64,000 bases of DNA from Streptomyces sp. A2-16 (GTDB taxonomy: Bacteria; Actinomycetota; Actinomycetes; Streptomycetales; Streptomycetaceae). The notes under the pieces were generated by a model. The model made no database searches. It saw nothing but the letters and a program-made list of their open reading frames with translations, and was not told where the DNA came from. Location: assembly GCF_018128905.1 (NCBI RefSeq), contig NZ_CP063808.1, positions 7,688,001 to 7,752,000 of the forward strand. Reading direction: 5' to 3'. The position numbers and the translations under genes were made by a program. Of this stretch, positions 1 to 8,372 are shown one piece after another; position 1 is the stretch's first letter, and every line of letters begins with the position of its first letter.

Positions 1-225
1 GGTCGAGGGGTCCGGCTTGGCGATCATGTCGGATTCGTATACGCGGGCGAAGCCCTCGATCGCGGAGCCGTCGAAACCGATGCCCTCGTCGAAGGCCTGC
101 TCCAGCTCCGCCGGGGCCACGGCCACGGACTTGAGGAAGCCCAGTACGTCCGTGAACCACAGACGTACGAACCGGATGTCGCGTTCCTCCAAGGTCCGGA
201 GCACGAACTCCTGCTGCTTGTCCAT
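1..225 (-). CDS. glnA2: Glutamine synthetase, N-terminal part (GlnA2-like), cut by window start
   Basis: The first 75 codons of a type I glutamine synthetase, which makes glutamine (or glutamylated amines) from glutamate and ammonium with ATP. The visible part is the beta-grasp domain, with the family segments VRLWFTDVLGFLKSVAV and GIGFDGSAIEGFARV. The start is set at 225 because a GGGGAAG Shine-Dalgarno lies 6 bases upstream; an in-frame ATG at 240 would place that site inside the gene. From memory the sequence resembles Streptomyces GlnA2, a paralogue linked to polyamine use, rather than housekeeping GlnA. The family is certain; the paralogue is inferred because only the N-terminus is visible. 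Confidence 0.88.
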   Translation of the reverse strand, partial: MDKQQEFVLRTLEERDIRFVRLWFTDVLGFLKSVAVAPAELEQAFDEGIGFDGSAIEGFARVYESDMIAKPDPST

Positions 226-564
226 CTTCGACTTCCCCATCCTTGCTGGTCAGGCCGCCTGTCTCCGTGTCCCGCAGGAGGCGGTCGGGCACCTGAGCAT
301 CACACCACAACAGCGTTTCGTGCGCGTTGCCGACCTTGATCGTCCCGGCGGCCCGGGAGTGAACGCCTCACGTCCGGCGGATGTACTGCTCCGACGCCCA
401 TCTTGCCTGCTCGGACTGACATACGTAATGCCCGGCCCTCCCCGTCTCACCACAGGGCCCCGGTTTCCCCAGGGGTCCCTACGAGAAGTCACCCTGCCCC
501 ACTACGATCAGCGGACCGATCGTCACCGTCCGAGCCGCCCCTTTCCCCCAGAAGGACACACCCC
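226..564. other. Divergent intergenic region between glnA2-like gene and DUF3105 gene
   Basis: This 339-base gap must hold the divergent promoters. The only notable element is a GlnR-like site at 315-330, listed separately. Open frames here read as shadows and I see no credible gene. Confidence 0.5.
315..330 (-). promoter_or_regulatory. Possible GlnR-type site upstream of glnA2-like gene
   Basis: Read on the minus strand: GCAAC, six bases, GAAAC. This matches the actinobacterial GlnR pattern gTnAC-n6-GAAAC at all but one of the stated positions (C for T). It lies about 90 bases upstream of the glutamine synthetase start, a sensible place for nitrogen control. One degenerate site can occur by chance. 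Confidence 0.35.
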
Positions 565-1224
565 ATGGGTTCCGCCAAGAAGAGCAATGTCGCCGCACGC
601 AAGGCGCGCATAGAGGAGATGCGGCGCGCCGAGCAGGCCAGAGAGCGCCGCAACCGGATCCTCACCATCGCCGCCAGTGTGGTCGTCGTGGCCGGACTGG
701 TCGCAGGCTCCATCGCGCTGGTGAAGTCGCAGTCCGACGACAGCACGGCGGCCGACGGCAAGGGCAAGGGGCACTTCGTCACGGGCTCGGACGGCGTGAA
801 GACCTGGAAGGGCACGCTGGGCCGCACCCATGTCGCCAAGACCGTGAACTACCCGATGGAGCCCCCGGTCGGCGGCGACCACAACCAGGTGTGGATGAAC
901 TGCAACGGCGACGTCTACACCAAGGCGCTGAACAACATGAACGCCGTGCACTCGCTGGAGCACGGCGCGGTCTGGGTGACGTACACGAGCAAGGCCGAGA
1001 AGGCCGACGTGGACGCGCTCGCGGCGAAGGTGAAGAAGACGCCGTACACGCTGATGAGCCCGGACGACAAGCAGAAGGATCCGATCATGCTGTCGGCGTG
1101 GGGCCACCAGCGGACGGTGACGGGCGCCGACGACCCGAACGTCGACAAGTTCTTCGAGAAGTTCGTGCAGGGCGAGCAGACGCCCGAGCCGGGCGCGGCG
1201 TGCACGGGTGGTCTGTCGCAGTGA
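565..1224 (+). CDS. DUF3105 membrane-anchored protein
   Basis: A 219-residue protein with a charged N-terminus (about residues 1-30), one transmembrane segment (about 33-53) and an extracytoplasmic DUF3105 domain. The domain shows the family motif around GGDHNQVWMNCNG and SLEHGAVWVTY, whose conserved His residues suggest metal or redox chemistry, though no function is established. The ATG at 565 follows a GAAGGA ribosome site at 551-556. The stop overlaps the GTG of the next gene (GTGA), so the two are translationally coupled. DUF3105 with DUF305 is a recurrent pair in actinobacteria and has been discussed in connection with copper; nothing here proves that. Confidence 0.85.
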   Translation: MGSAKKSNVAARKARIEEMRRAEQARERRNRILTIAASVVVVAGLVAGSIALVKSQSDDSTAADGKGKGHFVTGSDGVKTWKGTLGRTHVAKTVNYPMEPPVGGDHNQVWMNCNGDVYTKALNNMNAVHSLEHGAVWVTYTSKAEKADVDALAAKVKKTPYTLMSPDDKQKDPIMLSAWGHQRTVTGADDPNVDKFFEKFVQGEQTPEPGAACTGGLSQ

Positions 1225-1835
1225 GGTTCGCGGGAGTGGCCGTGGCCGTGGCGGGTGTGCTCGTCGCGGCCGGCGCGATCACCTACGCCGTGGCCGAGGA
1301 CGGCGGTGCGGGCGACACCCCGTCCGCGCAGTCCGCGGACGCCGGGTTCGCGCGCGACATGGCCGTGCACCACCAGCAGGCCGTCGAGATGTCGTACATC
1401 GTGCGCGACCGGACCAAGGACGTCGAGGTGCGGCGGCTCGCCTACGACATCGCGCAGACGCAGGCCAACCAGCGCGGCATGCTGCTGGGGTGGCTGGATC
1501 TGTGGGGGCTGCCGAAGGTGTCGGCGGATCCGCCGATGACGTGGATGGACATGGGTGACATGCCCTCGGCGGGCGAGGGTTCGCTGATGCCGGGCATGGC
1601 GACCAACAGCGAGATGAAGAAGCTGGGCACGCTCAACGGCAAGCAGGCCGAGATCTTCTATCTCCAGTTGATGACGGACCATCACCAGGGCGGAATCCAC
1701 ATGGCGAAGGGTTGTGTGGAGAAGTGCGAGGTGGGGGTGGAGAAGCGGCTCGCGCAGGGAATGGTGGACGCGCAGCAGTCGGAGATCGACCTGATGGCGG
1801 GGATGTTGAAGGAGCGGGGCGCAAAGGCGCGATGA
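1221..1835 (+). CDS. DUF305 (ferritin-like) exported protein
   Basis: A 204-residue protein with an N-terminal signal/anchor (about residues 2-22) and a DUF305 domain. Two family repeats are visible: FARDMAVHHQQAVEMS near residues 47-62 and LQLMTDHHQGGIHMA near 152-166. The paired HH and Met residues are typical of the family, which has a four-helix, ferritin-like fold and a suspected metal-binding role. The GTG start at 1221 overlaps the upstream stop by four bases, so it forms an operon with the DUF3105 gene. Confidence 0.87.
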   Translation: MRFAGVAVAVAGVLVAAGAITYAVAEDGGAGDTPSAQSADAGFARDMAVHHQQAVEMSYIVRDRTKDVEVRRLAYDIAQTQANQRGMLLGWLDLWGLPKVSADPPMTWMDMGDMPSAGEGSLMPGMATNSEMKKLGTLNGKQAEIFYLQLMTDHHQGGIHMAKGCVEKCEVGVEKRLAQGMVDAQQSEIDLMAGMLKERGAKAR

Positions 1836-1853
1836 TAGAGGGTTAACCCTCTA
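1836..1853. promoter_or_regulatory. 18-bp perfect palindrome downstream of DUF305 gene
   Basis: TAGAGGGTT/AACCCTCTA is perfectly self-complementary with no loop and begins right after the DUF305 stop. A T5 run follows at 1861-1865. A hairpin with its innermost bases unpaired followed by Ts could terminate transcription; a loopless AT-centred palindrome 129 bases before the sedolisin start is equally compatible with a dimeric regulator's operator. Confidence 0.55.
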
Positions 1854-1981
1854 ACCAGCCTTTTTCATTAGGTTAATTGGGCTCTTCTTGGCATGCGCAT
1901 TCCCCTGGCATGAACCGTTCGTCGCAAGAGTGGCCACACCGTCGAGTGATCACTCGCGACGAACCGCATCCAGGGGGTTCC

Positions 1982-3922
1982 ATGAGATCCAACCGCGCCA
2001 AACTTCGCGCCGGAGTGAGCATGGCGGCGACGCTGCCGATGCTCGCGGGCGCGCTGGCGCTCGGTATACCCGCGGCCCACGCCGCGGACAGCCCGAACCG
2101 TGACACGCTGGCCGGGACCAAGCCCGCGTGGGCCACCGCCAAGGCCGACAAGGGCGCGACCTCGGACAGTTCCCAGGTCTCCGCCCGGGTCTACCTCGCC
2201 GGCAAGGACGCCCAGGGCCTCGCCGCGTACGCGAAGTCGGTGTCCGACCCCAGCTCGGCGTCGTACGGCAAGTACCTGAGCTCGAAGCAGGCGCAGGCCC
2301 GCTTCGGCGCGACCAAGGCACAGGTCGCCGCGGTGAAGTCCTGGCTGGAGTCGGCGGGCCTGAAGGTCACCGGCGTCTCGCAGCACTACGTCTCCGTCAC
2401 CGGTGACGTGGCCGCCGCCGAGAAGGCCTTCGGGACCCAGCTGCACAACTACACCAAGGGTTCGAAGACCTACCGCGCCCCGGCCAAGGCCGCTTCCGCG
2501 CCGGCCGGTCTCGACGGCGCCGTCCTGACCGTCACCGGCCTGGACAACGCGCCGCACAAGGCCAGCAGCAAGGACCAACTGCCCCCGCCGGACGCCGTGT
2601 TCAAGAACGCCGGGCCGTTCTCCTCGTACTACGGCTCGAACACCGCGAGCACGCTGCCCGACGCCTACGGCTCGAAGATCCCGTACGCGATCAAGGGCTA
2701 CACGGGCAAGCAGCTGCGCGCCGCCTACGGCGCGGGCACCTACACCGGCAAGGGGGTGCGGGTCGCCATCACCGACGCGTACGCCTCCCCGACCATCGCC
2801 TTCGACGCGGCCACCTACGCGAAGAAGAACGGTGACGCCGCGTACACCACCGGGCAGCTCAAGCAGGTCCTGCCCAAGAACTACACGAAGACCGACGAGT
2901 GCGGGGCGGCCGGCTGGTACGGCGAGGAGACCCTCGACGTCGAGGCCGTGCACGCGGTGGCGCCGGACGCGAACATCACGTACGTGGGTGCCGCGTCCTG
3001 CTACGACGACGATCTGCTCGACTCGCTCAGCAAGGTCGTCGACAACCACCTGGCCGACATCGTCTCCAACTCCTGGGGCGACATCGAGGCCAACCAGACG
3101 CCGGACCTCGCGGCCGCCTACGACCAGGTCTTCCAGTTCGGCGCGGTCGAGGGCATCGGCTTCTACTTCTCCTCCGGCGACAACGGCGACGAGGTCGCCA
3201 ACACCGGCACGAAGCAGGTCGACACCCCGGCCAACTCGGCGTGGGTGACGGCGGTCGGCGGTACCTCGCTGGCCGTCGGCAAGGGCGACAAGTACCTGTG
3301 GGAGACCGGCTGGGGCACCGAGAAGGCCGTGCTGTCCGCGGACGGCAAGAGCTGGACCAACTTCCCCGGCGCGTTCACCTCCGGCGCGGGCGGCGGCACC
3401 AGCAAGACGGTCGCCGAGCCCTTCTACCAGAAGGGTGTCGTCCCGAACGCGCTCGCCACGGCCAACAACGCCGCCGGCAACCGCGTGGTCCCGGACATCT
3501 CCGCGATCGCCGACCCGAACACCGGTTTCCTGGTGGGCCAGACGCAGACCTTCCCCGACGGCTCGCAGCAGTACAGCGAGTACCGCATCGGCGGCACCTC
3601 GCTGGCCTCGCCGGTGATCGCGGCCGTGCAGGCGCTGGCGCAGCAGGCGGGCGGCGGCAAGGCGCTCGGGTTCGCCAACCCGTCGATCTACGCCAAGTAC
3701 GGGTCGAAGGCCTTCCACGACGTCACGGACAACCCGACGGGCTCCGGCCTCGCGGTGGCCCGCGTCGACTTCGTGAACGGCTATGACGCCTCGGGCGGCG
3801 TGACCACGTCCGTCCGCTCCCTCGGCAAGGACAGCTCGCTGTCCGCCGTGAAGGGCTACGACGACGTCACCGGCGTGGGCACGCCCGCGAACGGCTACGT
3901 CCAGTCGTTCACCCGGCGCTGA
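1982..3922 (+). CDS. Secreted sedolisin (S53) serine-carboxyl protease precursor
   Basis: A 646-residue pre-pro-protease: signal peptide to about residue 36 (AHA cleavage motif), a pro-kumamolisin activation domain (about 45-200) and an S53 catalytic domain to the end. The catalytic set is visible: Glu315 and Asp319 in GEETLDVE, the oxyanion Asp400 in SSGDNGD, and Ser540 in GGTSLASPV. These enzymes act outside the cell at acidic pH after shedding the propeptide and degrade proteins for nutrition. The ATG at 1982 follows a GGGGG tract. The gene is monocistronic, ending in a strong hairpin. The sequence looks complete and active. Confidence 0.93.
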   Translation: MRSNRAKLRAGVSMAATLPMLAGALALGIPAAHAADSPNRDTLAGTKPAWATAKADKGATSDSSQVSARVYLAGKDAQGLAAYAKSVSDPSSASYGKYLSSKQAQARFGATKAQVAAVKSWLESAGLKVTGVSQHYVSVTGDVAAAEKAFGTQLHNYTKGSKTYRAPAKAASAPAGLDGAVLTVTGLDNAPHKASSKDQLPPPDAVFKNAGPFSSYYGSNTASTLPDAYGSKIPYAIKGYTGKQLRAAYGAGTYTGKGVRVAITDAYASPTIAFDAATYAKKNGDAAYTTGQLKQVLPKNYTKTDECGAAGWYGEETLDVEAVHAVAPDANITYVGAASCYDDDLLDSLSKVVDNHLADIVSNSWGDIEANQTPDLAAAYDQVFQFGAVEGIGFYFSSGDNGDEVANTGTKQVDTPANSAWVTAVGGTSLAVGKGDKYLWETGWGTEKAVLSADGKSWTNFPGAFTSGAGGGTSKTVAEPFYQKGVVPNALATANNAAGNRVVPDISAIADPNTGFLVGQTQTFPDGSQQYSEYRIGGTSLASPVIAAVQALAQQAGGGKALGFANPSIYAKYGSKAFHDVTDNPTGSGLAVARVDFVNGYDASGGVTTSVRSLGKDSSLSAVKGYDDVTGVGTPANGYVQSFTRR

Positions 3923-3940
3923 CCCGGACGCACGTCCACA

Positions 3941-3973
3941 GGGCCCGGTCCCGAGAACCTTCGGGGCCGGGCC
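3941..3973 (+). terminator. Rho-independent-like hairpin after sedolisin gene
   Basis: GGGCCCGGTCCCGA (3941-3954) can pair with TCGGGGCCGGGCCC (3960/3961-3973), leaving a short loop. There is no T-run, as is usual in Streptomyces. It is followed by a short direct repeat of GGGCCCTCGCGCATGT. Confidence 0.65.
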
Positions 3974-4012
3974 CTCGCGCATGTGCCGGGCCCTCGCGCA
4001 TGTCCCGCCGGG

Positions 4013-4408
4013 CTACCTCGCCGGTGTGCGGTCCGCCCTCGCGCGGCGGACGGTCAGCACCTGGATCACGAGACCCGCGCCCAGCAGGAGCAGTCCGGCG
4101 ACGAGGAACGGGACCGGCATGTACGCGTCGGTGCAGGTCTGTCCGCCCGCCACCGCGTGGCACACCTCTCCGGGGCCGCCACGGTTCAGGTACGCGAGGT
4201 AGAACAGCGGCGCGGCCAGCCCCGAGACGCCGCCGACGACAGCGCGTCCGGGTCCGGCGCGGAGCAGGAACACCGCGGCCACCGCGGCGAGGACGAGCAG
4301 GGCGACCCCCACCGTCAGGATCGCCGCGAGACCGGTGCCGGCGCACGCTCCCACCAGAACCCAGGCCAGGAACCAGCCCCATCCCGCCGCACGACCGTCC
4401 TCGCTCAT
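4013..4408 (-). CDS. Small four-helix membrane protein, unknown function
   Basis: About 131 residues with four hydrophobic segments (about 11-30, 33-52, 58-75 and 98-118) and a basic C-terminus. Two Cys residues flank the loop before the last helix (GEVCHAVAGGQTC), so an external disulfide is likely. The start is uncertain: ATG codons at 4408, 4417 and 4426 are all in frame and none has a clear Shine-Dalgarno. It is transcribed away from the NAD synthetase gene. I do not recognise a characterised family. Confidence 0.7.
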   Translation of the reverse strand: MSEDGRAAGWGWFLAWVLVGACAGTGLAAILTVGVALLVLAAVAAVFLLRAGPGRAVVGGVSGLAAPLFYLAYLNRGGPGEVCHAVAGGQTCTDAYMPVPFLVAGLLLLGAGLVIQVLTVRRARADRTPAR

Positions 4409-4574
4409 GTCTCTCATGCCACTCATTGAAGGCAAGGTCATGACAATCCGGCAATGGGCATCGGCGGACCATTGCCCGGCCATCACCAGGACATGACCGT
4501 GGGACCGGGCACGACCGAGGGCGGACGGTCCGGCGATGCGCGGGCCCCCACCCCGATCGCGTCGCTTTGACGAT

Positions 4575-4580
4575 TACACT
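4575..4580 (+). promoter_or_regulatory. -10 element for a leaderless NAD synthetase mRNA
   Basis: TACACT matches TANNNT and ends six bases before the GTG at 4587, so transcription should begin at or next to the start codon. No Shine-Dalgarno is present, which agrees. Confidence 0.6.
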
Positions 4581-4586
4581 GATCGT

Positions 4587-6623
4587 GTGCCTGCCTTGAA
4601 CTTCTGGTCCATCTATCAGCACGGGTTCGCACGCGTCGCCGCGTGTACGGGTCACACCGTCATCGCGGACCCGCCCGCCAACGCCGAAGCGGTGCTGCGG
4701 CACGCGCGCCGGTGCTCCGAGGAAGGGGTCGCGGTCGCCGTCTTCCCCGAGCTGGGCCTGTGCGGCTACTCCATCGAGGACCTGCTGCTCCAGGACGCGC
4801 TGCTCGACGAGGTCGAGACGGCGCTCGGGGAGGTCGTGGCCGGGTCGGCCGAGCTGCTGCCGGTGCTGGTGGTCGGCGCTCCCCTGCGGCACCGCAACCG
4901 GGTCTACAACTGCGCGGTGATCGTGCACCGCGGCCGGGTCCTCGGGGTCGTACCGAAGTCGTACCCGCCGAACTACCGCGAGTTCTACGAGCGTCGGCAG
5001 ATCGGCGACGGCGCCGACGAGCGCGGCGGGACGATCCGGGTCGGCGGCGCGAGCGTGCCGTTCGGTGTGGACCTGCTGTTCGAGGCGGCCGACGTCCCCG
5101 GTCTCGTGCTGCACGCGGAGATCTGCGAGGACATGTGGGTGCCGGTGCCGCCCAGCGCGGAGGCCGCCCTCGCCGGTGCGACCGTCCTGGTCAACCTCTC
5201 CGGCAGCCCGATCACCGTCGGGCGGGCCGAGGACCGCAAGCTGCTGTGCCGCTCGGCGTCCTCGCGCTGCCTCGCCGCGTACGTCTACGCGGCGGCCGGA
5301 CTCGGCGAGTCGACGACCGACCTGTCCTGGGACGGCCAGGCGATGGTCTACGAGAACGGCGCGCTGCTGGCCGAGACGGACCGTTTCCCGCAGGGCGACG
5401 AGTACGCCGTGGCCGACGTGGACCTGGACCTGCTGCGGCAGGAGCGGATGCGGATGGGCACGTTCGACGAGAACCGGCGTACCCACCGGACGCGCACCGG
5501 TGACTTCCGCACGGTGCCGTTCGAGCTCGACCCGCCGTCCGGCGACCTGGGTCTGAGGCGCCGTCTGGAGCGCTTCCCGTTCGTGCCGGCCGACGCCGAC
5601 CGGCTGGCCCAGGACTGCTACGAGGCCTACAACATCCAGGTCGCCGGCCTCCAGCAGCGGCTCTCGGCGATCGGCGGCCCGAAGGTGGTCATCGGGGTGT
5701 CCGGCGGCCTCGACTCCACGCACGCACTGATCGTCGCCGCGCGCGCGATGGACCGGGCCGGGCGTCCGCGCAGCGACATCCTCGCCTGGACGCTGCCCGG
5801 CTTCGCCACGAGCGACCACACCAAGGACAACGCCCACCGGCTGATGCGGTCCCTCGGTGTCACCGCGGCCGAGCTGGACATCACGCCGACCGCGCGGCTG
5901 ATGCTGCAGGAGATGGGCCATCCCTTCGCCTCCGGCGAGCCGGTGTACGACGTCACCTTCGAGAACGTCCAGGCGGGACTGCGCACCGACTACCTGTTCC
6001 GGCTGGCCAACCAGCGCGGTGGCATCGTGCTCGGCACCGGTGACCTCTCGGAGCTGGCGCTGGGCTGGTCCACGTACGGCGTCGGCGACCAGATGAGCCA
6101 CTACAACGTCAACTCGGGCGTGCCGAAGACGCTGATCCAGCATCTGATCCGCTGGGTCATCAGCAGCGGGCAGTTCGACGAGGAGACCGGTGCCGTCCTC
6201 GCCGCGATCCTCGACACCGAGATCAGCCCGGAGCTGGTGCCGGGCGAGGAGATGCAGTCCACCGAGTCGAAGATCGGGCCGTACGCGCTGCACGACTTCA
6301 CGCTCTTCCATGTGCTGCGCTACGGCTTCCGGCCTTCGAAGATCGCCTTCCTGGCCTGGCACGCCTGGCACGACGTCGACGCCGGTGCCTGGCCTCCGGG
6401 CTTCCCCGAGGCCAAGCGCGGCACGTACGACCTGCCCGAGATCCGGCGGTGGCTGGAGGTGTTCTGCAAGCGCTTCTTCGCGTTCGCCCAGTTCAAGCGG
6501 TCGGCGATGCCCAACGGGCCGAAGGTCTCGGCGGGCGGTTCGCTGTCGCCCCGCGGTGACTGGCGGGCACCGTCGGACGGTTCGGCAAAGGCGTGGTTGC
6601 GCGATCTGGAGCGGTTCGACTAG
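4587..6623 (+). CDS. nadE: Glutamine-dependent NAD+ synthetase
   Basis: A 678-residue enzyme catalysing the last step of NAD+ synthesis: amidation of nicotinate adenine dinucleotide with glutamine-derived ammonia and ATP. The nitrilase-type glutaminase domain comes first, with triad Glu55 (FPELGLCGYS), Lys124 (VPKSYPPNY) and Cys180 (EICEDMW). The synthetase domain follows, with the PP-loop SGGLDST near residues 371-377. Length and order match the large actinobacterial form studied in Mycobacterium tuberculosis. GTG 4587 is chosen because the family begins with a short lead into NFWSIYQHGFARVAACT, and a -10 box sits just upstream. Confidence 0.95.
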   Translation: MPALNFWSIYQHGFARVAACTGHTVIADPPANAEAVLRHARRCSEEGVAVAVFPELGLCGYSIEDLLLQDALLDEVETALGEVVAGSAELLPVLVVGAPLRHRNRVYNCAVIVHRGRVLGVVPKSYPPNYREFYERRQIGDGADERGGTIRVGGASVPFGVDLLFEAADVPGLVLHAEICEDMWVPVPPSAEAALAGATVLVNLSGSPITVGRAEDRKLLCRSASSRCLAAYVYAAAGLGESTTDLSWDGQAMVYENGALLAETDRFPQGDEYAVADVDLDLLRQERMRMGTFDENRRTHRTRTGDFRTVPFELDPPSGDLGLRRRLERFPFVPADADRLAQDCYEAYNIQVAGLQQRLSAIGGPKVVIGVSGGLDSTHALIVAARAMDRAGRPRSDILAWTLPGFATSDHTKDNAHRLMRSLGVTAAELDITPTARLMLQEMGHPFASGEPVYDVTFENVQAGLRTDYLFRLANQRGGIVLGTGDLSELALGWSTYGVGDQMSHYNVNSGVPKTLIQHLIRWVISSGQFDEETGAVLAAILDTEISPELVPGEEMQSTESKIGPYALHDFTLFHVLRYGFRPSKIAFLAWHAWHDVDAGAWPPGFPEAKRGTYDLPEIRRWLEVFCKRFFAFAQFKRSAMPNGPKVSAGGSLSPRGDWRAPSDGSAKAWLRDLERFD

Positions 6624-6648
6624 GCCCCGTGGGAGCGGGTGCGGGTGG

Positions 6649-7179
6649 TCAGCCGTCCGTCCTGACCGGTGCGCTGCTGCGCCCGCTCCGTCCCGTCATC
6701 TCCGCGTCGAACGTCTCCTGCGCCACCCGCATCGCCTCCGCGTGGACGGGCATGCCGAGCCGCTTCCACATCTCCTCCTCGGGGACGTCCTCGACGTGGG
6801 CGACGACCCACCAGATGGTGCCGAAGGGGTCCCTGATCCGGCCGCCGCGCTGGCCGAAGGCGCTGTCCGACAGGGGCGTGACCACCCGGGCGCCCGCCTT
6901 GAGGGCCTTGGCGAACGTGTCGTCCGCGTCCTCGACGAACACCCGCAGCAGGCTGGGCATGACCGGCCAGTCGGGGCTCCGGTCGAAGGCCAGGACGACC
7001 GTGTCGCCGATCCGGATCTCGCCGTGCCCGATCGCGCCGGACTCGGTGGCGACCCTGGCGAGCTCCACTCCCCCGAACACCTCGGTGACGAAGTCGAGGA
7101 ATGCCCCGGTGTCGTCGGTGACCACCCAGGGAGCGACGGAGGTGTAGCCCTCGGGTGCGGCGCTGGTCTGCTCGGACAT
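6649..7179 (-). CDS. VOC/glyoxalase-superfamily protein
   Basis: A 176-residue protein of the vicinal-oxygen-chelate fold, close to the PhnB/YdeE-type single-domain proteins: paired beta-alpha-beta-beta-beta modules, with IRDPFGTIWWVVAHVEDV as the conserved second-module segment. Such proteins bind metal and act in lyase, dioxygenase or drug-sequestering roles; the substrate cannot be read here. A GAAGGAG ribosome site precedes the ATG at 7179. It converges on nadE with a 25-base gap. Confidence 0.82.
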   Translation of the reverse strand: MSEQTSAAPEGYTSVAPWVVTDDTGAFLDFVTEVFGGVELARVATESGAIGHGEIRIGDTVVLAFDRSPDWPVMPSLLRVFVEDADDTFAKALKAGARVVTPLSDSAFGQRGGRIRDPFGTIWWVVAHVEDVPEEEMWKRLGMPVHAEAMRVAQETFDAEMTGRSGRSSAPVRTDG

Positions 7180-7257
7180 GTCGGCTCCTTCGCCCTGTGT
7201 CGGCTGTCAGGACGACGCTAGGCCTCCAATAGGTCTGTTCCTGTCCTGGACACAGAG

Positions 7258-7289
7258 CGCCCCGCCGACGGGGGAAGATCGGCGGGGCG
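7258..7289. terminator. Terminator hairpin downstream of panB
   Basis: An 11-bp perfect stem, CGCCCCGCCGA (7258-7268) with TCGGCGGGGCG (7279-7289), with a 10-base loop. It lies past the panB stop on the minus strand; the T-run is on the plus-strand side. Confidence 0.75.
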
Positions 7290-7324
7290 TTTGGTGCCAC
7301 TGTGGCTCTGACGGGCCGGAGGCC

Positions 7325-8191
7325 CTAGTGGACGGAGTGCTCGTCCAGCGGGAAGGTGCCGCCGACGACGTCCTCCGCGAATGCCTTCACCGCGCCGGTC
7401 ATGACCTCGCGCAGGTTGGCGTACTGCTTGACGAACTTCGGGACCCGCCCGCCGGTGAGGCCGAGCATGTCGGTCCAGACGAGGACCTGCGCGTCGGTCT
7501 CGGGACCGGCGCCGATGCCGACCGTAGGGATGTGCAGGACCCGGGTGACCTCGGCCGCGAGCTCCGCCGGAACCAGCTCCAGCACGACGGCGAACGCGCC
7601 CGCGTCCTGGACGGCCTTGGCGTCGCGCAGCAGCTGCTGGGCCGCCTCCTCGCCGCGGCCCTGGACGCGGTAGCCCATGGCGTTGACGGACTGCGGGGTC
7701 AGACCGATGTGGGCCATGACCGGGATGCCGGACTCCACCAGGAGACGGATCTGCTCGTGGGAGCGCTCGCCGCCCTCCAGCTTCACGGCGCCGACGCCCG
7801 CCTCCTTGACCAGCCGGGTCGCCGAGCGCAGCGCCTGCACCGGGCCCTCCTGGTAGGAGCCGAAGGGCAGGTCGCCGACGATCAGGGCGCGCGAGGTGCC
7901 CCGTACGACGGCCGCCGACAGCATGGTCATCTCGTCCATGGTGACGGGCACGGTGGTCTCGTAGCCGAGATGGCAGTTGCCCGCCGAGTCGCCGACGAGC
8001 ATGACCGGGATGCCCGCCTCGTCGAAGACGGACGCGGTCGTGGCGTCGTAGGCGGTGAGCATGGGCCACTTCTCGCCGCGTTCCTTGGCGAGGGCGATGT
8101 CCCGGACAGTGATGCGGCGCGTGCCCTTTCCTCCGTACAGCGCCTTGCTGCCGTCGGAGGACTTGTTGTGGGCAGCCGAAAGCTGCGTCAT
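7325..8191 (-). CDS. panB: 3-methyl-2-oxobutanoate hydroxymethyltransferase (PanB)
   Basis: A 288-residue enzyme of pantothenate (coenzyme A) synthesis: it transfers a hydroxymethyl group from 5,10-methylene-tetrahydrofolate to alpha-ketoisovalerate, giving ketopantoate. Family landmarks are MLTAYDATTASVFDEAG, VGDSAGNCHLGYE (Mg-binding Asp), VKLEGG, the conserved GLTPQSVNAMGYRVQG, and VGIGAGPETDAQVLV. Length matches the family apart from an N-terminal extension of about 20 residues. The AAGGAG site lies a normal distance before the ATG at 8191. It appears monocistronic. Confidence 0.96.
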   Translation of the reverse strand: MTQLSAAHNKSSDGSKALYGGKGTRRITVRDIALAKERGEKWPMLTAYDATTASVFDEAGIPVMLVGDSAGNCHLGYETTVPVTMDEMTMLSAAVVRGTSRALIVGDLPFGSYQEGPVQALRSATRLVKEAGVGAVKLEGGERSHEQIRLLVESGIPVMAHIGLTPQSVNAMGYRVQGRGEEAAQQLLRDAKAVQDAGAFAVVLELVPAELAAEVTRVLHIPTVGIGAGPETDAQVLVWTDMLGLTGGRVPKFVKQYANLREVMTGAVKAFAEDVVGGTFPLDEHSVH

Positions 8192-8324
8192 TGCAACGGC
8201 TCCTTACGTCATCTCGAGGCGCCCTCACGGCGTCCCCGGATCACCTCCATGGTGGCACCTCGTGCCAGTCAGGGCCAGGGGTGGTCGGTGTGACCGTTCC
8301 GGCACGTAAGGTCTCGGTAAAGAC

Positions 8325-8353
8325 TTACGATACGAGACGGTGCCGTATCGTAA
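8325..8353. promoter_or_regulatory. 29-bp dyad operator over the MFS exporter promoter
   Basis: Perfect 10-bp arms TTACGATACG (8325-8334) and CGTATCGTAA (8344-8353) flank 9 bases. The dyad overlaps the -35 to -10 interval of the exporter promoter (-10 TACTCT at 8360-8365, start codon at 8373). Arm length and spacing fit a QacR/TetR-type operator; the TetR gene at 10388 is the obvious candidate. Confidence 0.72.
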
Positions 8354-8372
8354 TGCCGCTACTCTCGGACGC

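Noticed and set aside
17..613. A 198-residue plus-strand frame at the window start
   Set aside because: It covers the antisense of the glutamine synthetase and runs through the intergenic region without motif or ribosome site.
1868..3982. A 704-residue minus-strand frame opposite the sedolisin gene
   Set aside because: Shadow of the protease gene; the plus-strand protein has all catalytic residues.
3909..6371. An 820-residue minus-strand frame over nadE
   Set aside because: It is the antisense shadow of a well-supported NAD synthetase gene; composition is Arg/His/Asp/Val-rich with no motif.
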